Shown in pieces: positions 44,828-52,346 of a stretch of 64,000 nucleotides of DNA (positions within the stretch are counted from its first letter, which is position 1; each line of letters opens with the position of its first letter). The notes below the pieces were generated by a model that ran no database searches, was not told where the DNA came from, and saw nothing but the letters and a program-made list of their open reading frames with translations. A program made the translations under genes and the position numbers. This DNA comes from Caenimonas koreensis DSM 17982 (GTDB lineage Bacteria; Pseudomonadota; Gammaproteobacteria; Burkholderiales; Burkholderiaceae_C), in the NCBI RefSeq assembly GCF_009646335.1, contig NZ_WJBU01000006.1, positions 248,001 through 312,000 of the forward strand, in the 5' to 3' direction.

Positions 44828-45654
44828 TGTCATCGGCTGTCCAGGCTACCTCCAACGTCGGCAACATCCGCAAGATCGACTTCCTGATGTCGCCCGAGCG
44901 GGATTTTCCGCGCCGTGAAGCGGGCGCTTCGTATCGCTACGTGCTGTGCTCCACACCGCGCAGCGGCTCCAACCTGATCGGCGACATGCTCCATGCCACG
45001 CAGCTGGCCGGCGACCCGCAGGAATACCTCAACACGCGCTACATCGCGGGCTTCATGCGGTCGCTCGGCGACGGCACGCGGCAGATGCCAGTCGAGCAGT
45101 ACATGGCGCAGCTCGAAAAGCGCCGCTCGTCGGCCAACGGCGTCTTCGGCATCAAGATCCACTATGAGCACATCGCCGCGCAATGGCCCAAGCGCCTGGG
45201 CCAGGCCATGCGCTTCCTGCGGCAGTTCGACCAGTTCGTGCTGCTCACGCGCCGGGACAAAGTAGCCCAGGCGGTGTCGTTGCACAAGGCCAGGCAATCG
45301 CAGATCTGGTCGTCGCTCGACTACAAGTTCATGCCCGAGGACGACCCGCGTCGCACGGCGGTGGTGGAGTACGACGCACGCCGGATCATGCGCGCACTGT
45401 CTGACCTCGTTGACCAGGAAGAAGCATGGCGGGTGGCGCTCAACCATCTGGCCAAGCCCTTCGTCGAGATCGCTTACGAGGATGTCGTTGCCGACTACGT
45501 GGGCGAGAGCCACAAGCTGTTGCGCGTGCTCGGCATCGACCCGGCGCAGGCAAGCGTGACCGCCCCGAACATCCGCAAGCAGGGCGCCGACAACGACCCG
45601 ATGATCGCGCGCTTCAAGGCGATGCTCGGTGTCGCCGCGGACCATCCAGCGTGA
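44827..45654 (+). CDS. Stf0-type sulfotransferase
   Basis: A 275-residue protein of the Stf0 family, whose known member sulfates trehalose at position 2 in mycobacteria. Visible: CSTPRSGSNLIGDML with the PAPS loop, LAGDPQEYLN with the catalytic-region Glu, VFGIKIHYEH, and LLTRRDKVAQAVSLHKARQ with the 3'-phosphate contacts. It is cytoplasmic. The ATG at 44827 overlaps the previous stop; an upstream ATG at 44803 is less likely. It is translationally coupled to both neighbours. Confidence 0.9.
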   Translation: MSSAVQATSNVGNIRKIDFLMSPERDFPRREAGASYRYVLCSTPRSGSNLIGDMLHATQLAGDPQEYLNTRYIAGFMRSLGDGTRQMPVEQYMAQLEKRRSSANGVFGIKIHYEHIAAQWPKRLGQAMRFLRQFDQFVLLTRRDKVAQAVSLHKARQSQIWSSLDYKFMPEDDPRRTAVVEYDARRIMRALSDLVDQEEAWRVALNHLAKPFVEIAYEDVVADYVGESHKLLRVLGIDPAQASVTAPNIRKQGADNDPMIARFKAMLGVAADHPA

Positions 45655-46136
45655 GCGACGAAGCCTCCACGGTCCATAAAGTCAAGCGAATGAGCAGCGT
45701 CTATGCGGCGGTGCAGGACCGCTTCCGGCTGGCTGCGCAGATGGACGACGGAACGGTGCAGGCGCTCTGGCTCACGCAGCGCATGCTGCGCCTGGCGCTC
45801 ACGCCCCTGGGCGACTACTTTGCCCAGTCGCAAAAGCCCAGTGCCGAGCAGAAGGCCAGGCGCAGCTACAGCGAATTGATGCACAAGGTGAGCGGCAAGG
45901 CAGGCCCGCCGATCTCCACATTGCCCGTCGCAAATGAATGGCTGGTCGAAGTGGTCGACCTGAAGTTCGGCCCGCCGCTGTGTTTTGTTTTCAGGGGCGA
46001 AAACGACCGCTACGTCACGATGGAGATGGACCCGCTGCACCTGCGCAAGTGGCTGGGCATCATCCATCGCAAAAGTATCAAGGCCGGCTGGCCCCCATCA
46101 CTGTGGCCCGACGCTGTCGTGGCCGAACTGGAATGA
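45651..46136 (+). CDS. Small protein of unknown function in the sulfation operon
   Basis: A 161-residue soluble protein I do not recognise. The first half is helical (TVQALWLTQRMLRLALTPLGDYF) and the second half is alpha/beta with LCFVFRGENDRYVTMEMDPLHLRKWLGIIH. No catalytic motif, signal peptide or membrane segment is visible. The GTG start overlaps the Stf0 stop (GTGA), and cysQ begins four bases after its stop, so it clearly belongs to the operon. It could be a subunit or adaptor for one of the transferases. An ATG at 45690 is an alternative start. Confidence 0.75.
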   Translation: MSDEASTVHKVKRMSSVYAAVQDRFRLAAQMDDGTVQALWLTQRMLRLALTPLGDYFAQSQKPSAEQKARRSYSELMHKVSGKAGPPISTLPVANEWLVEVVDLKFGPPLCFVFRGENDRYVTMEMDPLHLRKWLGIIHRKSIKAGWPPSLWPDAVVAELE

Positions 46137-46140
46137 AGCA

Positions 46141-46941
46141 ATGCAGCTGACGCGCGAGCAACTGGCCAACCTGTGCGACATCGCCTCCGAGGCGGGCCGC
46201 GAAATCATGGACGTGTACGGCGGTGCGATCGAGTCCTGGCAGAAGGACGACAAGTCGCCCCTCACGCAGGCGGATCTGCGAGCCGATGCAGTGATCCGCC
46301 GCCGCCTTGAAAGCGAATTTGCAGGCATTTTCATCCTGTCGGAAGAATCGGTGTCTGCAGCGTCCGGCGACCAGCGAGTCTTCTTCCTGGTCGACCCGCT
46401 CGACGGCACCAAGGAATTTCTCAAGCGCAACGGCGAGTTCACCGTGAACATCGCGTTGATCGAAGATGGCCGCGCGATCGCTGGTGTGGTGTATGCGCCC
46501 GCGCTCGAAGAAATGTTCTTCTGCGCCGCAGGCCTGGGCGCATGGAAAGGGCAGGGCGCCAATCACCAGGCCAATGTGCAAGCTCTGCACACGCGCATCA
46601 CGAAGCCGGGCGACACACTGCGCGTGATCGGCAGCCGCTCGCACGGCGCCGACGCGCTCGACGCGTGGCTCAAGGGCTTGAACCGGCCGCACGAATTTGT
46701 CGCCGCGGGCAGCTCGCTGAAGTTCTGCCGCATCGCCGAGGGTGCAGCGGATGTCTATCCGCGCCACGGCCCCACCAGCCAGTGGGACACCGCTGCCGCG
46801 CAGGCCGTGCTGGAGCAAGCGGGCGGGCGCGTACTGAACCCCGCAGGCGAGCCGCTTCGCTACGGCGTGGAGCTGCCGGTGCTCAACACGTACTTCATTG
46901 CACTGGGCGACCCTGCGCTGGACTATCCTGCATTGACCTGA
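46141..46941 (+). CDS. cysQ: 3'(2'),5'-bisphosphate nucleotidase
   Basis: A 266-residue inositol-monophosphatase-fold enzyme that converts 3'-phosphoadenosine 5'-phosphate (PAP) to AMP. Motifs: KDDKSPLTQADLRAD near residue 37, the metal-binding SEESV, DPLDGTKEF near residue 85, and the second metal-binding SQWDTAAAQAVLEQAGG near residue 215. PAP is the inhibitory by-product of every sulfotransferase reaction, so its place directly after three sulfotransferase domains is strong functional context. Confidence 0.93.
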   Translation: MQLTREQLANLCDIASEAGREIMDVYGGAIESWQKDDKSPLTQADLRADAVIRRRLESEFAGIFILSEESVSAASGDQRVFFLVDPLDGTKEFLKRNGEFTVNIALIEDGRAIAGVVYAPALEEMFFCAAGLGAWKGQGANHQANVQALHTRITKPGDTLRVIGSRSHGADALDAWLKGLNRPHEFVAAGSSLKFCRIAEGAADVYPRHGPTSQWDTAAAQAVLEQAGGRVLNPAGEPLRYGVELPVLNTYFIALGDPALDYPALT

Positions 46942-46961
46942 CTTCCTGCTGGAGGGCATCG

Positions 46962-48551
46962 TTGGCAACACAGAGCACGAACTTTCCTGGCCATGGGTAC
47001 GGCAACGTGTACATCGACTCGCTGCTGTGGGGCTGCGGCTGGACGGGCGGTGCAGTCACCTATTCATTCGGTGCGGGCGCGGTTGCGGCGGGCGACAGCG
47101 ACATCGGTGCGTTCACCGGCGCCGAATGGTCCGATCGCGAGAAGGCGGCGTTCACCCGCGCGCTTGCAAACTATTCCGAGGTGTGCAGCCTGCAGTTCGT
47201 TGCGAGCGAATCGCAGGCCGAAGCGAACATCGTCTGGTGGCTCGCGCCCGCCGCGGCACTGGGCCGCAACACCTTGGGCATGCACGACGTGCCCGATGAA
47301 GGGCGTGCGCAGGCCTACGGCTACTTCGGCTGGCAGCAAGCGAGCTGGTCCTACCTTGACGCAGGCGGCGACGGCTATGTGACCATCATCCATGAGCTGG
47401 GTCATGGCATGGGCCTCGCGCATCCGCACGATGGCGGCGACGAAGACGACGCGACGCGCTTTCCCGGCGTGTCCACGCCGTGGCGCACCGGCACGAACGC
47501 AATGAACCAGGGCATCTGGACCACCATGAGCTACAACGATGGCTGGAGTGTGGCGCCACCCAAGTCATTGGCGTATGGCAACCAGACCACGCTCATGGCG
47601 CTGGACATCGCTGCGTTGCAAGCGCAGTACGGCGCGAACATGACAACGCGCACCGGCGACGACGTGTATGTGCTGCCCACTGCCAACCAGAGCGGCACCG
47701 GCTGGTCTTGCATCTGGGACGCAGGCGGGGCCGACACGATCAGCAATGCTGGCAGCGCGGCAGCCTGCGTCATCAACCTCAACGCCGCACCGCTCGTCGG
47801 CGCCAATGCAGGTGGCTATGTGTCGCGCGGCGCCGGTGTGATCGGCGGCTTCACCATCGCGAACGGCGTGGTGGTCGAGAACGCGACGGGCGGCAGCGGC
47901 AACGACAACCTCACGGGCAACGCGGCAGACAACCGGCTGGACGGCGGCGGCGGCTTCGACGCGATGGCTGGCGGCGGGGGTGACGACACCTACATCGTCG
48001 ACAACACGCGCGATTCGGTGACCGAGCAGGCGAGCGAAGGCAACGACACGGTGTATTCATCCGTGACCTTCACGCTCAAGAGCGAGATCGAAACACTGGT
48101 GCTGACCGGTACTGGCAACATTGGCGGCACCGGCAACAACGCAGCCAACCTGCTGATGGGCAACCAGGGCAACAACTCGCTGAACGGCAGCGGCGGCGAC
48201 GACCTGCTCGATGGCGGCGCGGGCGCGGACCGACTCACGGGCGGTGCGGGCGCCGACATCTTTCGCTTCGAAGTGGGCGACACCGGCGTGGGCTCGAAGG
48301 GCCGCGACACCATCACCGACTTCAAGTACGCGCAGGGTGACCGCATCGACCTGCGCGCCATCGACGCCAATGAACTGATCGAGGGCATGCAGACCTTCAC
48401 GCTGGTCGCAGGCAAGGCGTTCACCGGCCATGCGGGTGAGCTTGTGTTCTCAAGGTCTGTGCTTTCCGCCGACACGGATGGCGACGGCCTGGCGGATTTC
48501 GAGTTGCAGCTGACGGGGGTGAGTAGCTTCTCCATGGGTCTTCTGCTTTAG
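46962..48551 (+). CDS. RTX metalloprotease, serralysin-like (M10)
   Basis: A 529-residue secreted zinc protease. The catalytic motif HELGHGMGLAHPH (HExxHxxGxxH) is near residue 145 and the Met-turn TTMSYND is near residue 190. Residues 305-440 contain RTX-type nonapeptides (GGSGNDNLTG, GGGGFDAMAG, GSGGDDLLDGGAGADRLTGG in motif form) that bind calcium, followed by a type I secretion C-terminus. There is no Sec signal. The start is a TTG with a GGAGG ribosome site six bases upstream. It is the last gene of the modification operon and is presumably exported by the type I system encoded from 50526. Confidence 0.9.
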   Translation: MATQSTNFPGHGYGNVYIDSLLWGCGWTGGAVTYSFGAGAVAAGDSDIGAFTGAEWSDREKAAFTRALANYSEVCSLQFVASESQAEANIVWWLAPAAALGRNTLGMHDVPDEGRAQAYGYFGWQQASWSYLDAGGDGYVTIIHELGHGMGLAHPHDGGDEDDATRFPGVSTPWRTGTNAMNQGIWTTMSYNDGWSVAPPKSLAYGNQTTLMALDIAALQAQYGANMTTRTGDDVYVLPTANQSGTGWSCIWDAGGADTISNAGSAAACVINLNAAPLVGANAGGYVSRGAGVIGGFTIANGVVVENATGGSGNDNLTGNAADNRLDGGGGFDAMAGGGGDDTYIVDNTRDSVTEQASEGNDTVYSSVTFTLKSEIETLVLTGTGNIGGTGNNAANLLMGNQGNNSLNGSGGDDLLDGGAGADRLTGGAGADIFRFEVGDTGVGSKGRDTITDFKYAQGDRIDLRAIDANELIEGMQTFTLVAGKAFTGHAGELVFSRSVLSADTDGDGLADFELQLTGVSSFSMGLLL

Positions 48552-48556
48552 TCGTC

Positions 48557-48570
48557 GGGATAGTTATCCC
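48557..48570. repeat. Short perfect inverted repeat after the protease gene
   Basis: GGGATA-GT-TATCCC, five bases after the protease stop codon. It lacks a T tract and has a two-base loop, so it is a poor terminator; a protein-binding palindrome is possible. The rest of 48571-48696 shows nothing I can assign. Confidence 0.4.
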
Positions 48571-48696
48571 CACCACGCACGAGAACCCGGGAATCATGCA
48601 ATCAGCATCAAACTGGCCATGCAACGTGTCGATCAAAGTCAATAACCGCGTGCGATGGAAAAGGCGGGTACGTAGCCCGAGGGCACAGTCCCGAAG

Positions 48697-49188
48697 GTGA
48701 TCCTGTCCATCGAGTTCGGCACGACGGGGCTCGGACGTCCACTAAACCCGGAGTGGTGGTACCAACCTCGAATTGCCCACGAACGCTATCCAATCGATTT
48801 GCTTCCAAACTTCGGCCTCGATGCGCCTGACCCCCAAGCAGGCGTCGGCACCGTCAAATCTGCGCCGAGTCCATATTGGGCAATTCGAGGAACAACAGCC
48901 GTGCGGAGCAAGCGACCGTATTCGACCTCTTGCAGTGTGAAGCCACCTCCAGACTGGGATGGAAAGGACTTTTCAGATAAAGCTACGAGAGCTCGAGACG
49001 TGGCGTGGCTAGTACAAGCCGAGGCCGGCGCCTATGTTGATATTGGCAATACCTGCCGAGGTTTCGCCAGCGCTGACAACGGAAAGCTCATCACTGCAAA
49101 GATTGACGTGCCTGGCATGGCGATCTCAGACATTGACAAGATCTACCTAGCGGCCGCGCGCCGACTTTCCGAAGTGACTGTGGATTAA
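48697..49188 (+). CDS. Doubtful hypothetical protein in a lower-GC patch
   Basis: A 163-codon open frame starting with GTG. The second half reads like a real protein (ARDVAWLVQAEAGAYVDIG, KLITAKIDVPGM, DIDKIYLAAARRLSE), while the first half is rich in Pro, Arg and Ser. Base composition is visibly lower in GC than the flanks, suggesting foreign origin, and no family is recognised. It could be the remnant of a longer gene. If it is not a gene, then 48552-49226 has no coding content that I can see. Confidence 0.35.
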   Translation: MILSIEFGTTGLGRPLNPEWWYQPRIAHERYPIDLLPNFGLDAPDPQAGVGTVKSAPSPYWAIRGTTAVRSKRPYSTSCSVKPPPDWDGKDFSDKATRARDVAWLVQAEAGAYVDIGNTCRGFASADNGKLITAKIDVPGMAISDIDKIYLAAARRLSEVTVD

Positions 49189-49194
49189 GGTCAG

Positions 49195-49212
49195 GTGTTA
49201 CCATGGTAATAC
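49195..49212. promoter_or_regulatory. Palindromic operator upstream of the toxin-antitoxin pair
   Basis: GTGTTACCATGGTAATAC is an 18-base palindrome with one mismatched pair, ending 14 bases before the antitoxin ATG. Ribbon-helix-helix antitoxins usually repress their own operon by binding such a site. Confidence 0.55.
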
Positions 49213-49226
49213 CTACAGGAGTACGC

Positions 49227-49535
49227 ATGGCAACCGTTTCTGTTTCCGTCAAGCTTTCCGACGCCACCAAGGCACGCGTCGATCGGCTGGCCGCCAACAA
49301 CGGCACATCGCCACATGCGTTGATGATCGAGGCGATTGAAGCCGCACTGGAGCGAGGGGAGAAGCACGATGCATTCGTCGAAGCGGCACGCCAGTCCCGC
49401 GCCCAGATGATTGCGAGCGGCAAGGCCTACGATGGCGACGAATACCTGGCCTATGCCCGAGCCAGGCTTAGCGGGGAAAAGGCCACTCGCCCACGGCAGA
49501 AGGCAATCAAGACCCTGGGGACAACGTCCAGGTGA
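49227..49535 (+). CDS. Ribbon-helix-helix antitoxin
   Basis: A 102-residue protein. The first 50 residues form a ribbon-helix-helix DNA-binding unit (VSVSVKLSDATKARVDRLA, then TSPHALMIEAIEAALE), as in CopG/ParD-type antitoxins; the C-terminal half is charged and would wrap the toxin. An AGGAG ribosome site precedes the ATG. Its stop overlaps the toxin GTG (GTGA), the usual coupling of such pairs. It would neutralise the toxin and repress its own promoter. Confidence 0.85.
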   Translation: MATVSVSVKLSDATKARVDRLAANNGTSPHALMIEAIEAALERGEKHDAFVEAARQSRAQMIASGKAYDGDEYLAYARARLSGEKATRPRQKAIKTLGTTSR

Positions 49536-49822
49536 CGCGGCTGCTGATAGCCGAGCGAGCGGCGCTCGATATCGATCGGCTCTGCGATTTTCTGCTGGAC
49601 ACGATGCCGCACGAGGCGATACGAACTGGCGAGCTGATATTCGACGCGCTCGAAGTCCTCAAGGCCCATCCAGCGATCGGGCGCCCCGTCGGTGAAGGTT
49701 TCCGGGAACTCGTCATCTCGCGTGGCAAGACTGGATATCTTGCCTTGTACCTCTATGACGAAGATGCCGATGCAGTGTCGATCTTGGCGCTGCGGCACCA
49801 GCGGGAAGGTGGCTATGCCTGA
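49532..49822 (+). CDS. RelE/ParE-family toxin
   Basis: A 96-residue protein of the RelE/ParE superfamily: an N-terminal AALDIDRLCDFL helix, the HPAIGRPVGEGFRELVI turn common to ParE-like toxins, and a late strand AVSILALRHQREGGY. ParE-like members poison gyrase and RelE-like members cut mRNA; the sequence does not settle which. It follows the antitoxin with a four-base overlap. Confidence 0.87.
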   Translation: MTRLLIAERAALDIDRLCDFLLDTMPHEAIRTGELIFDALEVLKAHPAIGRPVGEGFRELVISRGKTGYLALYLYDEDADAVSILALRHQREGGYA

Positions 49823-49871
49823 CCTGTCGGCGCCCTGGCGGCCTGGCAGGGCAACGAAGGTCAGAATTATT

Positions 49872-49902
49872 CATATAGGAACCAAGTACAATCTCCTATA
49901 TG
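49872..49902. promoter_or_regulatory. Inverted repeat enclosing a -10 box and the start codon of the TnpB-like gene
   Basis: CATATAGGA (49872-49880) and TCCTATATG (49894-49902) form a perfect 9-base inverted repeat with a 13-base spacer. The spacer holds TACAAT (49887-49892), a good -10 box whose start would fall at about 49899, one base before the ATG at 49900. The transcript would then be leaderless, and a protein bound to the repeat would cover the promoter. If transcribed from further upstream, the repeat would fold over the start codon. Confidence 0.5.
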
Positions 49903-50529
49903 AAAGAGCCCCCGCGCAAGGATTCCCTGCGTATCACCCTGAATGCCACGCCTGAACAGGTGGTGCGGCTCGTGGCGTTGCAGCAGGCATTTGCGCTGCT
50001 GTGCAACACCCTCGCGCCGCTCGTGCAGCAAAACCGCAACTGGAATCGCGTCACGCTGCACCACCTGGCTTACCGCTCGCTGCGCCAGCAGTTCCCGGCC
50101 ATTGGTTCGCAGATGGTCTGCAACGCCATCTATGCCGTCTCGCGCACCTCGCGCGTCGTGTTCCAGCACCCGGACAGCCCGTTCCACGTGAGCCGCATGG
50201 CCGGCAAGCCGCTGCCGCTGATCCACTTCGCGGACACCAATCCTGTTTACTTCGACCGCCACACGCTCAGCCTGAAGGCGGGGGTGATGTCGCTGTACAC
50301 GCTCGACGGGCGCATGCGCATGAAGCTGCCGCTCAAGCCGGCGGACGAGAGCCTGTTTCACGAGCGCAAGCTGCGCGAAGTGATCCTCTCGCGCCGCAAG
50401 GACGACAAGTTTGAACTGCTGTTCTCGTTCATGGAGCCCGATGAAGACGAGCCCGACGAACGCGCATTGCCCTCGGCCCAGCAACGCGGCCAGTTACCCG
50501 ATTACGTGAAAGTGAAGGTGGAAGCATGA
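49900..50529 (+). CDS. Small protein resembling the N-terminal part of TnpB-type proteins
   Basis: A 209-residue protein that reads like the N-terminal (wedge and helical) region of OrfB/TnpB transposon proteins: LRITLNATPEQVVRLVALQQAF, then CNTLAPL, LAYRSLRQQFPAIGSQMVCNAIYAV, a strand-rich part PVYFDRHTLSLK, and SLYTLDGRMRMKLPL. The RuvC nuclease domain and zinc finger that should follow are absent; the protein ends with an acidic tail. It is not flanked by transposon ends that I can see. Its stop overlaps the start of the first ABC transporter gene (ATGA), so it is fixed in the export operon. A nuclease-free regulator is one possibility; the assignment is by eye only. Confidence 0.6.
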   Translation: MKEPPRKDSLRITLNATPEQVVRLVALQQAFALLCNTLAPLVQQNRNWNRVTLHHLAYRSLRQQFPAIGSQMVCNAIYAVSRTSRVVFQHPDSPFHVSRMAGKPLPLIHFADTNPVYFDRHTLSLKAGVMSLYTLDGRMRMKLPLKPADESLFHERKLREVILSRRKDDKFELLFSFMEPDEDEPDERALPSAQQRGQLPDYVKVKVEA

Positions 50530-52346
50530 CGCCAGCAACAACAACAAGCACGGCGACGTCGGCAGCAGCGGCCGCCGCTGCGCGCAGCCTGCAAAAGGCA
50601 GCCAGCAAGTCAGAGCTCGCTGAAGCCGTGGCATCGCTGCGGCCGTATTTCAAGCGGGCGATGATGTTCAGCCTGGTGTCGGCGCTGCTCGTGCTCGCGC
50701 CCACGGCCTACATGCTCGAGGTGTACGACCGCGTCGTCACCACCCGCAACCACTTCACGCTCGCCATGCTGCTGGGGCTGGTGCTGGGTGCCTACATCGT
50801 GATGGAAATTCTCGAATGGGCTCGCGCGCAAGTGATGTACGGCGCGGGCGTCGCGCTCGATGCCAAGCTGGGCGACCGCGTGTTCAACGCGATGTTCACG
50901 GCCAACCTGCGCCGCCTGCCCGGTGGCACGCAGCAGACGATGAACGACTTCCGCACCATCCGCGATTTTCTCTATTCACCCCTGGTGATGGCGGTGATGG
51001 AGTCGCCCGTGTCGCTGGTCTTCACGATTCTCGTGTTCGCGATCAGCCCCATCCTGGGCTGCGTTGCGCTGGCCGGCGCTTTCGTGCAGGTGGGCATCGG
51101 TGTGCTGAACGAAAGGGCGACCAAGCCGCCGCTCATTGCTGCCAATCGCAGCTCGTTCGCCGCGCAGCAATACGCCGACGGTGTGCTGCGCAACGCGCAG
51201 GTCATCGAGTCGATGGGCATGCAGCGCGACATCCATAAGCGCTGGATCGAAAAGCAGCGTGAGTTCCTGGGCCTGCAGGCAGTCGCCTCCGAGCGCGCGG
51301 GCGGCTACCAGGCGGTGACCAAGTTCCTGCAGCAGACAGTGAGCTCCGGCCTGATGGGTGTGGCCGCGCTGCTGCTGCTGCACGACATGATCAACGGTGG
51401 CAGCGGCATGCTGATCATTGCCTCCGTGCTGGGCGGCCGCATTCTTGCGCCGTTCGTGATCATCGTGGGGCAATGGCGCGGCTTCATCGCTGCACGCGAC
51501 TCATGGACGCGCGTTGACGCGCTGCTCACGGCGCTGCCGGCCAAGCCTGAAGCGATGACGCTTCCTGCGCCCAAGGGCAGTCTGCAGGTCGAGAGCATCG
51601 TCGCTGCGGCGCCGGGCTCGCCCCTGCCGATCCTCAAGGGTGTGGCGTTCGGCCTGCTGCCGGGCGACGTCCTCGCCGTGATCGGCCCGTCTGCGTCCGG
51701 CAAGACAACACTGGCGCGCTGCCTCGTCGGCCTGTGGCCCTCGTCGGGCGGCAAGGTTCGACTCGACGGTGTGGATGTGTTCGCGTGGGACAAGTCAGAG
51801 CTGGGCCCGCACGTGGGTTACCTGCCGCAGGACGTCGAGCTGTTCGAAGGCACCATGGCCGAGAACATCGCGCGCTTTGGCGAAGTCGAAATGGCGAAGG
51901 TCCAGGCCGCTGCCAGCGCCGTCGGCTTGCATGAATTCATCCTGGCCCTGCCGCAGGGCTATGACAGCCCCGTCGGCCGCGACGGTGCACGCCTGTCGGG
52001 CGGCCAGCGCCAGCGCGTGGGCCTGGCACGCGCGCTGTATGGCGACCCGGTGTTCGTCGTGCTCGACGAGCCCAATTCCAGCCTCGACGACGAAGGCGAT
52101 GCCGCACTGGCGTCGGCCATCAAGGAACTGAAGGGGCGCGGCACCACGTTCGTCGTGATCACGCACCGCACCAGCATCCTGGGGGTGGTGGACAAACTGC
52201 TTGTGCTCAAGGACGGCCAGGTGCAGGGCTTCGGTCCGCGCGACGACGTGCTCGCCGCCATGGCCAAGGCCGCGCAACAGGCGCAACAGGCGCAGCAACA
52301 AAGGCAGCAGGGCGGCGGCGCCCCGCGCCTGATGACCACGCCGTGA
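50526..52346 (+). CDS. Type I secretion ABC transporter, PrtD-like (first copy)
   Basis: A 606-residue inner-membrane exporter ATPase of the PrtD/AprD type. Residues 1-30 are Ala/Thr-rich; membrane helices span about 45-320; the ATPase domain is 340-570 with GPSASGKTTLARC (Walker A), RLSGGQRQRVGLARAL (signature) and VVLDEPNSSLDDEG (Walker B). It lacks the N-terminal C39-like domain of HlyB. A Gln/Ala-rich tail (QQAQQAQQQRQQ) ends it. It overlaps both neighbours by four bases. With the HlyD and TolC homologues it would export the S-layer-like protein and the RTX proteases. Confidence 0.95.
   Translation: MTPATTTSTATSAAAAAAARSLQKAASKSELAEAVASLRPYFKRAMMFSLVSALLVLAPTAYMLEVYDRVVTTRNHFTLAMLLGLVLGAYIVMEILEWARAQVMYGAGVALDAKLGDRVFNAMFTANLRRLPGGTQQTMNDFRTIRDFLYSPLVMAVMESPVSLVFTILVFAISPILGCVALAGAFVQVGIGVLNERATKPPLIAANRSSFAAQQYADGVLRNAQVIESMGMQRDIHKRWIEKQREFLGLQAVASERAGGYQAVTKFLQQTVSSGLMGVAALLLLHDMINGGSGMLIIASVLGGRILAPFVIIVGQWRGFIAARDSWTRVDALLTALPAKPEAMTLPAPKGSLQVESIVAAAPGSPLPILKGVAFGLLPGDVLAVIGPSASGKTTLARCLVGLWPSSGGKVRLDGVDVFAWDKSELGPHVGYLPQDVELFEGTMAENIARFGEVEMAKVQAAASAVGLHEFILALPQGYDSPVGRDGARLSGGQRQRVGLARALYGDPVFVVLDEPNSSLDDEGDAALASAIKELKGRGTTFVVITHRTSILGVVDKLLVLKDGQVQGFGPRDDVLAAMAKAAQQAQQAQQQRQQGGGAPRLMTTP

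Noticed and set aside
49900..50529. An intact IS200/IS605-type element
   Set aside because: No TnpA gene, no RuvC domain and no element ends were seen, and the gene overlaps the ABC transporter gene. Only an N-terminal TnpB-like resemblance is supported.
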